Shown here piece by piece: positions 1 to 5,738 of a stretch of 5,738 nucleotides of DNA. The notes below the pieces were generated by a model. That model worked only from the letters and a program-made list of their open reading frames with translations. It searched no databases and was not told the origin of the DNA. Positions within the stretch are counted from its first letter, which is position 1; each line of letters starts with the position of its first letter. The stretch comes from an uncultured Lachnospiraceae bacterium (GTDB lineage: Bacteria; Bacillota_A; Clostridia; Lachnospirales; Lachnospiraceae): assembly GCA_900556645.1 (NCBI GenBank), contig USPJ01000102.1:1-5738 (forward strand), given 5' to 3'. The translations under genes were made by a program, and so were the position numbers.

Positions 1-561
1 ATAAGTGGTAAACATGATATTCGGAATATTATAATTCTCAGGGAGCTTCCCAATATATCGGTCAACCAGCTCCGTTTTCATCAGCCGGAACGGTGCATTG
101 GCATCCGGTGTGCGAATCCCAAAATAAATATGCAGAAACAGCCGCAAAACATCTTCTACGAATACCCGCGACCTGCCGTCTTCTCTGGTGGCACGATTTC
201 CCATCACAATATCATGCTTTTTCCGCAATTTCCAAAAGGCTTCAAATTCCTCCGGCAATGTCTGTCCATCGGAATCTGTCTGGAAAATCCAATCCGCTTT
301 CTGTTTGATGGCATAACGGTATAAAAAGATACATTTCGTTCCATGATCCGTTCCCGGCTTGGAGAACACTTCTAATTTGGGATATTTCTCATGCATCCCC
401 TGTAGCAGTTCCAGAGTGTTATCCGTTGAACCGCCATCTGCAATGACCATTCTGGATTCATCATCCCCAAACCTTTCCAACACTCTGTACCATTCTTCTA
501 CCACTTCTTCTATGTTTTCCGCCTCATTATATGCCGGCATCACAATATATAGCTTATCCAT
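1..561 (-). CDS. Family 2 glycosyltransferase, polyprenyl-phosphate-sugar synthase-like (3' end outside window)
   Basis: I translated this reading frame by hand. It starts with ATG at 561-559 and stays open to base 1, giving 187 N-terminal residues; the C-terminus lies outside the window. The start is fixed by a GGGAG ribosome binding site 5 nt upstream and an in-frame TAG at 588-586. It has the GT-A fold signature of family 2: VMPAYNE (residues 7-13), ADGGSTDNT (41-49; D42 and D47 probably bind the nucleotide), the D-S-D metal-binding motif at 96-98 within QTDSDGQ, and GNRATREDGRSR (121-132). DANAPFR (153-159) resembles the later conserved region of dolichyl-phosphate mannosyltransferase/GtrB-like enzymes. 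No membrane segment is visible in this part. Such enzymes work on the cytoplasmic face and transfer a sugar from a nucleotide donor to a polyprenyl phosphate, or to a growing glycan. The upstream GT-C genes, a class that uses polyprenyl-phosphate sugars, favour the first role. The sugar is unknown. It has its own promoter at 599-627. Confidence 0.9.
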   Translation of the reverse strand, partial: MDKLYIVMPAYNEAENIEEVVEEWYRVLERFGDDESRMVIADGGSTDNTLELLQGMHEKYPKLEVFSKPGTDHGTKCIFLYRYAIKQKADWIFQTDSDGQTLPEEFEAFWKLRKKHDIVMGNRATREDGRSRVFVEDVLRLFLHIYFGIRTPDANAPFRLMKTELVDRYIGKLPENYNIPNIMFTTY

Positions 562-566
562 TTGTT

Positions 567-571
567 CTCCC
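567..571 (-). promoter_or_regulatory. Ribosome binding site of the GT2 gene
   Basis: The minus strand reads GGGAG here, followed by a 5-nt spacer and ATG at 561-559. The spacing is slightly short but workable. There is no other in-frame start between this ATG and the in-frame stop at 588-586, so this site sets the start. Confidence 0.7.
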
Positions 572-598
572 TTCGCCGTATCAACCTAAATCTGGTTC

Positions 599-627
599 AT
601 TATAGCATTTTCATGTGTTTTTTACAA
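599..627 (-). promoter_or_regulatory. Sigma-A-type promoter with extended -10, driving the GT2 gene
   Basis: On the minus strand there is a perfect -10 hexamer TATAAT at 604-599, preceded by TGC (607-605), which makes an extended -10. A TTGTAA -35 hexamer (4 of 6 to TTGACA) lies at 627-622. The spacer is exactly 17 nt. Transcription would start near 592, giving a leader of about 30 nt that contains the GGGAG site. It sits in the only sizeable gap between genes in the window. No inverted repeat followed by a T-run is visible in 562-644, so read-through from the upstream operon is also likely. Confidence 0.75.
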
Positions 628-644
628 TGTCGTTTCCCTTATAA

Positions 645-2339
645 TCATTTTATTGTAATTTGGGTAATTTTCCCCGAAAAAGCCGGAGGCAGCACATATT
701 CCGTAATATTATCTGTGAGCTGTACCGTGTATTTGAAATGGAGATGTCCTGCAAAAACTGCCTTCACCGGAGAATCCTGTGCATATACCATATCCAAAAA
801 TTCCTGTGTGGTTTCATTTGGTCGATAGAGACAATTTTCTCCCCAAAGCTTCGCTCTTCCTTCCGGGTCTGCTTCCATTGCCGCTTTGCGAAGCCCGTCA
901 TCCACGATGGAGTCCAACGGTACATGAGTTGCCAGAATAATCGGCTTTCCCTCTGCAAAAATCTCTTTCATCCGTTCCAGACCCTCCTGAGAAAGAGGGC
1001 TGGTGCTGTTATTCCATCCTACCAGATAAAACTCTCCGTAATCTTTTACAAATACCTCTTGATATTCTGCAATGCTTTTGGAAAGTCCCATTGTTTCCTC
1101 ATTACTGTTTTCTCCGGTGGTATACCACGCCCCTAAATCGTGGTCTGCCCGCAAATAGATATACGGCGTTTCAACATTCTCCAGACCGTTCTTAAACAGT
1201 CTTATATTTTCTTTGGAAGAATAATCTATCATATCACCGATAAACACAATTCCATCGGTCTGATAGGAATCCAGAATCGCAGACATTCCGTTCCACAAAT
1301 CCGCAGAATGTACTCCTGTGGCACTTAGGAAAAGATTGTTATACCGGTCGTACACCGTTTCTATCTTCTCCTCCATAACTGAATCATCCAATAGAAAATC
1401 GTGCAAATCATTGACAGCCAGAATCCGGTACTCTTTTTCCAGTCCTTCCAATTCAACTGTTTCCTCGTCCTCGGAGATGCCCATGGCATCTTTTATTTTC
1501 TGTACCTCTTCCTTCTTTGTCACTTTATCGTAACTATTATAATTGACCCGGTATAGAGAATAATCTTTTGCCGACCCCACAAGTGTACAATCCAGAAGTG
1601 TCATATAATCTTCCAGTCCCATATGGTTATTGATAATCAAATAATCTATCTCTTTATCAATGATAGCACTTTTTACCATCAAAACATCCTGTTTCTCCCC
1701 ATTCTCCACCAGTCTTGCCAGACGGCTTTCCTGCAAATAATGCCCTGTCTGGGCAACCGCCTCATAACCATTAGAACTGAAATATGCATAAGGTGCTCGT
1801 CCGATACCCATAATTGCCGATGCGTCATAGGTTCGGTAGACCAGTTCAAATTTCATTGGCATGGCAATGGTCGGCATATCCTCCTCTTTATCTCCTGCAA
1901 TCATAGTTGCGATTCCCAGCACATCATCCGGCATCAGATAGGGATTCTCAATGGATTGAGTTTTACTGTAATCGAAATAGCTGTCTCCTGCTACAACTAA
2001 TGCCACCGCTATCATACATGAAATCGCTGACTTTACGATTCGATTTTGTTTGCCGGTCCAGAACAATACAAATGCATAGGCACACACCAGTGTAATCGGT
2101 ATCAGCCAGAAAAAGCGATAAAAAGAATCTGTTTCTGTTACAAAATGAGACAGCAACCGGAAGGTCAATCCGTTATACAAAAACACTCCCACCAATAAAA
2201 TTGTAAGAAGCATTTTTTTACGATTTTCCGGTCGGATTCTCCAAAGGATATATAAAACAGAAATCACAAAAAGTACAACCCATACCCAATTTCCGAAACA
2301 CTCCATGAACTTTTCAAACATCATTTTCGTTCCACTCAT
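645..2339 (-). CDS. Membrane protein: C-terminal half of a GT-C-like (DUF6077-like) protein fused to a calcineurin-like metallophosphoesterase
   Basis: The product is 564 residues long. ATG at 2339-2337 is preceded by AGGAG 9 nt upstream and lies 1 nt after the stop of the preceding gene. Residues about 17-120 hold four membrane segments (roughly 17-34, 43-66, 76-95, 103-118). The stretch TDSFYRFFWLIPI (70-82), followed by RTYDASAIMGIGR (169-181) and a small soluble region ending near YSLYRV (260-265), looks like the second half of a GT-C membrane glycosyltransferase rather than a self-standing anchor. A charged linker (about 270-303) leads to a metallophosphoesterase domain (about 304-564). 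Its motifs are NDLHD (D311, H313), GDMID (368-372; D369, D372), RADHD (397-401), ATHVP (H472) and GHLH (531-534). Asn of the usual GNH[DE] motif is Asp399 here. Topology suggests the catalytic domain lies outside the membrane. The substrate is unknown; candidates are a lipid phosphate, a phosphodiester in a surface glycan, or a nucleotide. The domain call is firm, while the GT-C half-protein reading is inferred. Confidence 0.88.
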   Translation of the reverse strand: MSGTKMMFEKFMECFGNWVWVVLFVISVLYILWRIRPENRKKMLLTILLVGVFLYNGLTFRLLSHFVTETDSFYRFFWLIPITLVCAYAFVLFWTGKQNRIVKSAISCMIAVALVVAGDSYFDYSKTQSIENPYLMPDDVLGIATMIAGDKEEDMPTIAMPMKFELVYRTYDASAIMGIGRAPYAYFSSNGYEAVAQTGHYLQESRLARLVENGEKQDVLMVKSAIIDKEIDYLIINNHMGLEDYMTLLDCTLVGSAKDYSLYRVNYNSYDKVTKKEEVQKIKDAMGISEDEETVELEGLEKEYRILAVNDLHDFLLDDSVMEEKIETVYDRYNNLFLSATGVHSADLWNGMSAILDSYQTDGIVFIGDMIDYSSKENIRLFKNGLENVETPYIYLRADHDLGAWYTTGENSNEETMGLSKSIAEYQEVFVKDYGEFYLVGWNNSTSPLSQEGLERMKEIFAEGKPIILATHVPLDSIVDDGLRKAAMEADPEGRAKLWGENCLYRPNETTQEFLDMVYAQDSPVKAVFAGHLHFKYTVQLTDNITEYVLPPAFSGKITQITIK

Positions 2340-2340
2340 A

Positions 2341-3405
2341 CTACATGACTCCTATTACAATAACACCCTTCAAATGCAACATATAAACCATTGCAAAAAC
2401 TATATTCGGCAAAACACAAATCAAACTACGCAGAAAAATCGGTATGATGTTTCTCTTTTGAATCATAATTACCAATGCCATAATTGCAACTGCACAGGGT
2501 ACCACCACCAGATTGGTCAAACTTATGGGTACACTGGCAAATACCGCCAATCCCAATTCCACCCATCTCCGTCTTTTTGAGCAATCCTGAATCAAGCCCA
2601 AACTAGCATACAAAACCGCCGGGATTACCACATTGGCTGCAAATCCTTTTGCTTCATAACCTCTCACAAACATAAAGAAAGAAGTGGCATGCAATACCAT
2701 TTCCAGAAATCCAAAGGTTAACCATGCCATAACAAGGTAAGCCGCCTTTTTTTCATCTCCTCGAAAAAGACGTCTGCCAAAACAATAGACAATCATAGCT
2801 GCCAACAAAACACAGAGTGCACGCATTCCGTAAAACCCCATAATTCTGGCATTCACATGAAAAATACGTCCCATCACGATAAAATGAACATAAAACATGG
2901 ACAATGCCTCATGCAGATTTAGGAACTCCAACTTTGTTCCTGCAAATCCATCATAAAAGAAAAAGCGATTTGTCTCTAGGGCTGATTCCATATTTCCAAT
3001 GTAATATACCGTATCCCAGCCGTTATAGGATTGCAATACAGAAAAGCAGGTAATTCCCACAACTACTGCCGTCATTAGAATCAACACTTTCTTTTCCCGC
3101 GCAAGCCCCACGGCTTTTCCCACATCTCTTTTTACGTTCTTTCCTTTTGTCACTATGAGTATTGAAGTAACGGCAAGCACAATTAATCCCCATAGGATGC
3201 TGACCTCCGTTACTGTTCTCTTTAACCAAACCAAAGGCATTGCTACAATTTGAAAGCAGATAAAGTAGGTAAAAAATCCATATATTATTTTTTCTGAAAT
3301 TGTCTTCCACGTAATTCCAAATATTCTCTGCGGAATATTACTCCAAAAATAGAATACTGCAAACAGTATTATCAGCATCATTCCGCATGAAATAATCTGT
3401 ATCAT
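2341..3405 (-). CDS. Multi-pass membrane protein, GT-C-like N-terminal half (DUF6077-like, tentative)
   Basis: The product is 354 residues with about ten hydrophobic segments (about 3-21, 40-61, 69-86, 107-124, 170-183, 196-213, 221-240, 256-272, 281-314 probably two, and 321-354). A long polar loop after the fourth segment carries NGWDTVYYIGNME (128-140), with an acidic residue (D131) placed where GT-C enzymes keep the catalytic or metal-binding aspartate of their first outside loop. A second outside loop has RGYEAKG (248-254), recalling the R/E/K loop of other GT-C-like families. The protein stops abruptly inside or just after a hydrophobic stretch (KGVIVIGVM) and has no C-terminal soluble domain, which GT-C proteins normally have. 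That missing part seems to be the start of the next gene. ATG at 3405-3403 overlaps the upstream stop as ATGA, with GGGAG 10 nt before it. The DUF6077 assignment comes from remembered motif style, not a search. Role inferred: membrane glycosyltransferase. Confidence 0.82.
   Translation of the reverse strand: MIQIISCGMMLIILFAVFYFWSNIPQRIFGITWKTISEKIIYGFFTYFICFQIVAMPLVWLKRTVTEVSILWGLIVLAVTSILIVTKGKNVKRDVGKAVGLAREKKVLILMTAVVVGITCFSVLQSYNGWDTVYYIGNMESALETNRFFFYDGFAGTKLEFLNLHEALSMFYVHFIVMGRIFHVNARIMGFYGMRALCVLLAAMIVYCFGRRLFRGDEKKAAYLVMAWLTFGFLEMVLHATSFFMFVRGYEAKGFAANVVIPAVLYASLGLIQDCSKRRRWVELGLAVFASVPISLTNLVVVPCAVAIMALVIMIQKRNIIPIFLRSLICVLPNIVFAMVYMLHLKGVIVIGVM
2349..2353 (-). promoter_or_regulatory. 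Ribosome binding site of the metallophosphoesterase gene, inside the end of the preceding gene
   Basis: AGGAG on the minus strand lies 9 nt before ATG at 2339-2337. It overlaps the last codons of the 354-residue gene, whose TAG stop is at 2343-2341. The layout (site, stop, one base, ATG) is typical of translational coupling by stop-restart. It argues that the second reading frame is truly started here and is not only a product of frameshifting. Confidence 0.7.
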
Positions 3406-5147
3406 TTCGTTTCATCTCCCAGCTTATGATAAATATATACTCCACATCCCTCATCTGCAAGTGAATACTCTTTTTCAAGAACTTCCACAATATCTCCGGA
3501 AAGTTCCTGTTCCTGCGGTACCACAATCAAATCCGGTTCTCCTGATTGCAATTTCCAGAAAAGAAAGGTTGCATCCCAATTCTGCGTCTGATCTTCGTTT
3601 AAGGTATACGGCAGCCAGCTAAAGAGATAGGTTGCCGGAAGCAGGTCATCGTACAAGTATACCGTCATCAACTCGGTTCCGATTGCCAAAATCGTCTTAT
3701 CTCCTTCTTTCCGATTTGTCTCTATCAATTTTTCTAATTTTTCATATTTTTTATCTTCTTCCGTGATACGTAGTCCTTTGTACACTCCGCTTTCCATAGT
3801 TTCCTTACATTTACTGATATCTGCATAGAAAAAAGTATTTGTATAGAAAATTCCTATTTCCATACCGACAATGAGCACCATTCCCCAGGATAATAATATT
3901 TTTCCAACTTGACGAATCTTTATCTCTTCTTCCATCATTTCATGCAGGGTAATCGCTATTTCCATTAATACGACTACTACACCTACAGTAACTCCCATAG
4001 GAGATTTCACTCCACCATTATCTGAAGTATATCCCACTACATAAAATCCTATTACAGATGCCGGAAATGCAATCCAGAACAACTCTATCATCTGCTTACG
4101 TCTTGTTGGAGAAATATAGAACAATAGAAACGGACTCCAACAAAAAATCCAGAACAGATAATAAATGACATCCAGATTTTGGATAACGATATGATTGAAA
4201 ACAAACACCGGCAATAGTACAATTTCTAATAAAACTGCCATTCTTACACCTTTTTTCTTAGATATAAGACCAATCAACCATGTAATACCTGTAATAATTG
4301 CCGGAATCAAATACCATTTCAAATTTGCAACAGCCTCATAGGTACTCCAATAAATACTTGCTGCCATGGCAGAATAATCCTTGCGAGCAAACACCACTTT
4401 TGCAATTTCCGGATTTAAAAATGCAATGTTCTCTTTTCTCTGTATTAACAAATAAAGGAATAAAAGAAGGGCAATTATCATTCCTCCTATGGCATAGCCC
4501 AGCCAAACACGGTTTTTCTCCTTGGATTTTCTATCTTTTAATGTAAGAATTACCAACACCAAAAAAATAGTCAATGCTACCAATACATAGGTGGGATATC
4601 CCAAGCACATACAGGCGTGTGCCATACCTGCAAAAATGGCACACCACATTCCCTTTGCACTTCCCCGGTTCTGTAATGCCGGAACCAACAGTACCATACC
4701 AAGAAAGCTGAAATAAATCATTACCGTATCATACCAAAAATAATATAGTGCAAAAGGAGCAAAACACATAAGTATACATCCAATAGCCAATGCGTGGGTT
4801 TTCTTCACACTTCCCTTCAAGCAATGATACGTTATTACACACAACACCAGATTAAATACAAAATATACAATTCTGGAAAAGAGAATGATTCCCGCACTGC
4901 TGCCTGTCAGATGTAAATATATCCAGAGAAAGGGTGCTAAAAAGAGTGCACCGGTCTGATAGACTTCCCAGCAATCCACAAATGGTCTCTGGCCTTTGGC
5001 TATTTTTAGGGCAAGTCCTACATTTAAGGTCTCATCTCCCAAATTTATGCAAAACCTTAGACGGTTTAAAAGCAATCCGCCCACTACCAACAACAAACAT
5101 ATTCCAATCCATTTACTTATCGAATTATTTGGGGCTTTTTGCTCCAT
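3402..5147 (-). CDS. GT-C-like multi-pass membrane glycosyltransferase, family not identified
   Basis: The product is 581 residues. The start is ATG at 5147-5145, with GGAGG and a 7-nt spacer upstream. One N-terminal membrane segment (about 12-29) is followed by an outside loop, NLGDETLNVGLALKIAKG (35-52), and then PFVDCWEVYQTG (55-66). An acidic pair just after the first membrane segment (D38, E39) and a second aspartate (D58) before segment two are the usual arrangement of GT-C enzymes such as PMT, ArnT and related proteins. About a dozen further membrane segments run to about residue 436. A soluble C-terminal domain (about 440-581) contains a Rossmann-like strand pattern, KTILAIGTELMTVYLYDD (484-501) and PDLIVVPQE (538-546), often seen at the outside end of bacterial GT-C proteins. 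It overlaps the upstream gene by 23 nt and the downstream gene by 4 nt. The likely role is transfer of a sugar from a polyprenyl-phosphate donor on the outer face of the membrane. A lipid-linked oligosaccharide polymerase is possible. Donor and acceptor are not readable. Confidence 0.85.
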   Translation of the reverse strand: MEQKAPNNSISKWIGICLLLVVGGLLLNRLRFCINLGDETLNVGLALKIAKGQRPFVDCWEVYQTGALFLAPFLWIYLHLTGSSAGIILFSRIVYFVFNLVLCVITYHCLKGSVKKTHALAIGCILMCFAPFALYYFWYDTVMIYFSFLGMVLLVPALQNRGSAKGMWCAIFAGMAHACMCLGYPTYVLVALTIFLVLVILTLKDRKSKEKNRVWLGYAIGGMIIALLLFLYLLIQRKENIAFLNPEIAKVVFARKDYSAMAASIYWSTYEAVANLKWYLIPAIITGITWLIGLISKKKGVRMAVLLEIVLLPVFVFNHIVIQNLDVIYYLFWIFCWSPFLLFYISPTRRKQMIELFWIAFPASVIGFYVVGYTSDNGGVKSPMGVTVGVVVVLMEIAITLHEMMEEEIKIRQVGKILLSWGMVLIVGMEIGIFYTNTFFYADISKCKETMESGVYKGLRITEEDKKYEKLEKLIETNRKEGDKTILAIGTELMTVYLYDDLLPATYLFSWLPYTLNEDQTQNWDATFLFWKLQSGEPDLIVVPQEQELSGDIVEVLEKEYSLADEGCGVYIYHKLGDETK

Positions 5148-5738
5148 ATTCTTTCCTCCATTCCAAGCGATTTATCCACTCATCCATACCCTTAAGGGCT
5201 ATCAGTATAAACAAAGGTACATAGGTATACAGATATCTGGCTCTCGCTTCAAATAATATTTCAAACAGTGTCAATCCTATTATGGACACCATCAATACTA
5301 CCATAAGTTCTTTCTCTTGGCTCTTTTTTCTTATCAGGCACAAATTTCCTAAGGAAAACAGCAATACCGCAATCCATACAAACTGTTTTATCACGGCGTT
5401 TTTAGGATAATTTTCTCCTTTTGACCAGAAAAAGCTCCTGAGCTTCGGTGCCATATAGAAATTTTTGAGTTCGGATTCTTTCATATAGAATACTCCTTCA
5501 TTCCCGAAAGCAAAGGTTCCGTCCCCATAATTTACCAACATCTTTTTGACAATATGCTTTCCGGTTTCCCCCAGCCCGTAGGATGAAATTCGTTCTTTCA
5601 CGACACTCAAATTCTCCGCTTTCCTTTCCTTCGGATCTTTTATTGCAATGGAAAATTCCACATCCGAATCATTATACACTCCATTGCTTTCTCTATTAGA
5701 GCCCATCATCAAAAAATGTGTCCAGCCTATCTCTTCCT
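5125..5738 (-). CDS. PMT/GT39-like membrane glycosyltransferase, C-terminal part (5' end outside window)
   Basis: The frame is open from the window edge to TAA at 5127-5125, so 203 residues are visible and the true start lies beyond base 5738. A TTG at 5712-5710 is an internal codon and not a start: the frame continues upstream as EEIGWTHF, followed by LMMGSNRESNGVYNDSDVEF. That stretch, with its H-F-x-M-M-G core and a later G-x-Y-x-x-x-D, resembles a conserved outside loop of Firmicutes PMT-type glycosyltransferases. The next region, YGLGETGKHIVKKMLVNYGD and then GTFAF, also fits that group. Three membrane segments follow (about VIKQFVWIAVLLFSLGNLCL, ELMVVLMVSIIGLTLFEIL, and the one after EARARYLYTYVP). 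The FEARARYLYTYVP stretch near the C-terminus is typical of bacterial PMT_2/GT39-like enzymes. These transfer a sugar from a polyprenyl-phosphate donor on the outer face of the membrane. It overlaps the next gene by 23 nt and so is part of the same operon. Confidence 0.85.
   Translation of the reverse strand, partial: EEIGWTHFLMMGSNRESNGVYNDSDVEFSIAIKDPKERKAENLSVVKERISSYGLGETGKHIVKKMLVNYGDGTFAFGNEGVFYMKESELKNFYMAPKLRSFFWSKGENYPKNAVIKQFVWIAVLLFSLGNLCLIRKKSQEKELMVVLMVSIIGLTLFEILFEARARYLYTYVPLFILIALKGMDEWINRLEWRKEYGAKSPK
5155..5159 (-). promoter_or_regulatory. Ribosome binding site of the 581-residue GT-C gene
   Basis: A perfect GGAGG on the minus strand is followed by a 7-nt A-rich spacer and ATG at 5147-5145. 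It lies within the last codons of the upstream glycosyltransferase gene, so the 23-nt overlap of the two genes is real and translation is probably coupled. Confidence 0.8.

Noticed and set aside
562..644. Transcription terminator after the phosphoesterase gene
   Set aside because: I found no stem followed by a T-run on the minus strand. The A/T-rich stretch is better explained by the promoter elements.
660..1136. 158-residue plus-strand open frame, antisense to the phosphoesterase domain
   Set aside because: It is Cys/His/Phe-rich with no recognisable motif, has no convincing ribosome binding site, and lies fully antisense to a domain with clear catalytic motifs. It is a shadow of the real gene.
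1623..2000. 125-residue plus-strand open frame rich in Cys and His
   Set aside because: It is antisense to the metallophosphoesterase-fusion gene. The Cys/His content comes from reading the complement of that gene, and the residues show no regular zinc-binding spacing.
2337..2355. Programmed ribosomal frameshift joining the two membrane genes
   Set aside because: No slippery heptamer or homopolymer is visible in the short window where a +1 shift could occur. The AGGAG-ATG arrangement explains expression of the second frame by coupled initiation more simply.
5710..5712. TTG as the start codon of the PMT-like gene
   Set aside because: The frame stays open to the window edge and the residues before it (EEIGWTHF) fit the conserved family loop. 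This is a Leu codon within a longer protein.
1..5738. CRISPR array, tRNA/rRNA, insertion sequence or long repeats
   Set aside because: Nearly the whole window is covered by five coding frames. I saw no regularly spaced repeats, terminal inverted repeats, transposase motifs or tRNA-like folds.

Overview
This 5.7 kb window is about 60% A+T by eye. All of its genes lie on the minus strand, so transcription runs from high to low coordinates. The compact layout, strong GGAGG-type ribosome binding sites, moderate A+T content and protein style (Lys/Glu/Ile-rich, multi-pass membrane glycosyltransferases) suggest a Gram-positive Clostridia genome, most likely Lachnospiraceae. That placement is an inference from style, since there is no marker gene here.

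Layout in order of transcription: (1) 5738-5125, the C-terminal 203 residues of a PMT/GT39-like membrane glycosyltransferase whose start is outside the window. (2) 5147-3402, a 581-residue multi-pass GT-C-like membrane protein with a GDET motif in its first outside loop and a C-terminal soluble domain. (3) 3405-2341, a 354-residue membrane protein that looks like the N-terminal half of a GT-C enzyme, tentatively DUF6077-like. (4) 2339-645, a 564-residue protein that begins with what looks like the missing C-terminal half of gene 3 and ends in a calcineurin-like metallophosphoesterase domain. (5) 561 to beyond position 1, the N-terminal 187 residues of a family 2 glycosyltransferase of the polyprenyl-phosphate-sugar synthase (DPM1/GtrB-like) type. 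Genes 1-4 overlap by 23 nt, overlap by 4 nt, or are 1 nt apart, so they are almost certainly one translationally coupled operon. Gene 5 follows an 83-nt gap that carries a good sigma-A-type promoter, so it can also be transcribed alone.

A plausible joint reading is a surface glycosylation module. A cytoplasmic GT2 enzyme would load a sugar onto undecaprenyl phosphate. Membrane GT-C enzymes, which use polyprenyl-phosphate sugars on the outer face, would then transfer it to a cell-surface glycan, lipid or protein. The acceptor and sugar cannot be told from this sequence.

The most unusual element is the gene 3/gene 4 pair. One GT-C-like polypeptide appears to be split by a stop and an immediate restart, and its second half is fused to a presumably extracytoplasmic metallophosphoesterase domain with an atypical metal-binding motif (A-D-H-D instead of G-N-H-D/E).
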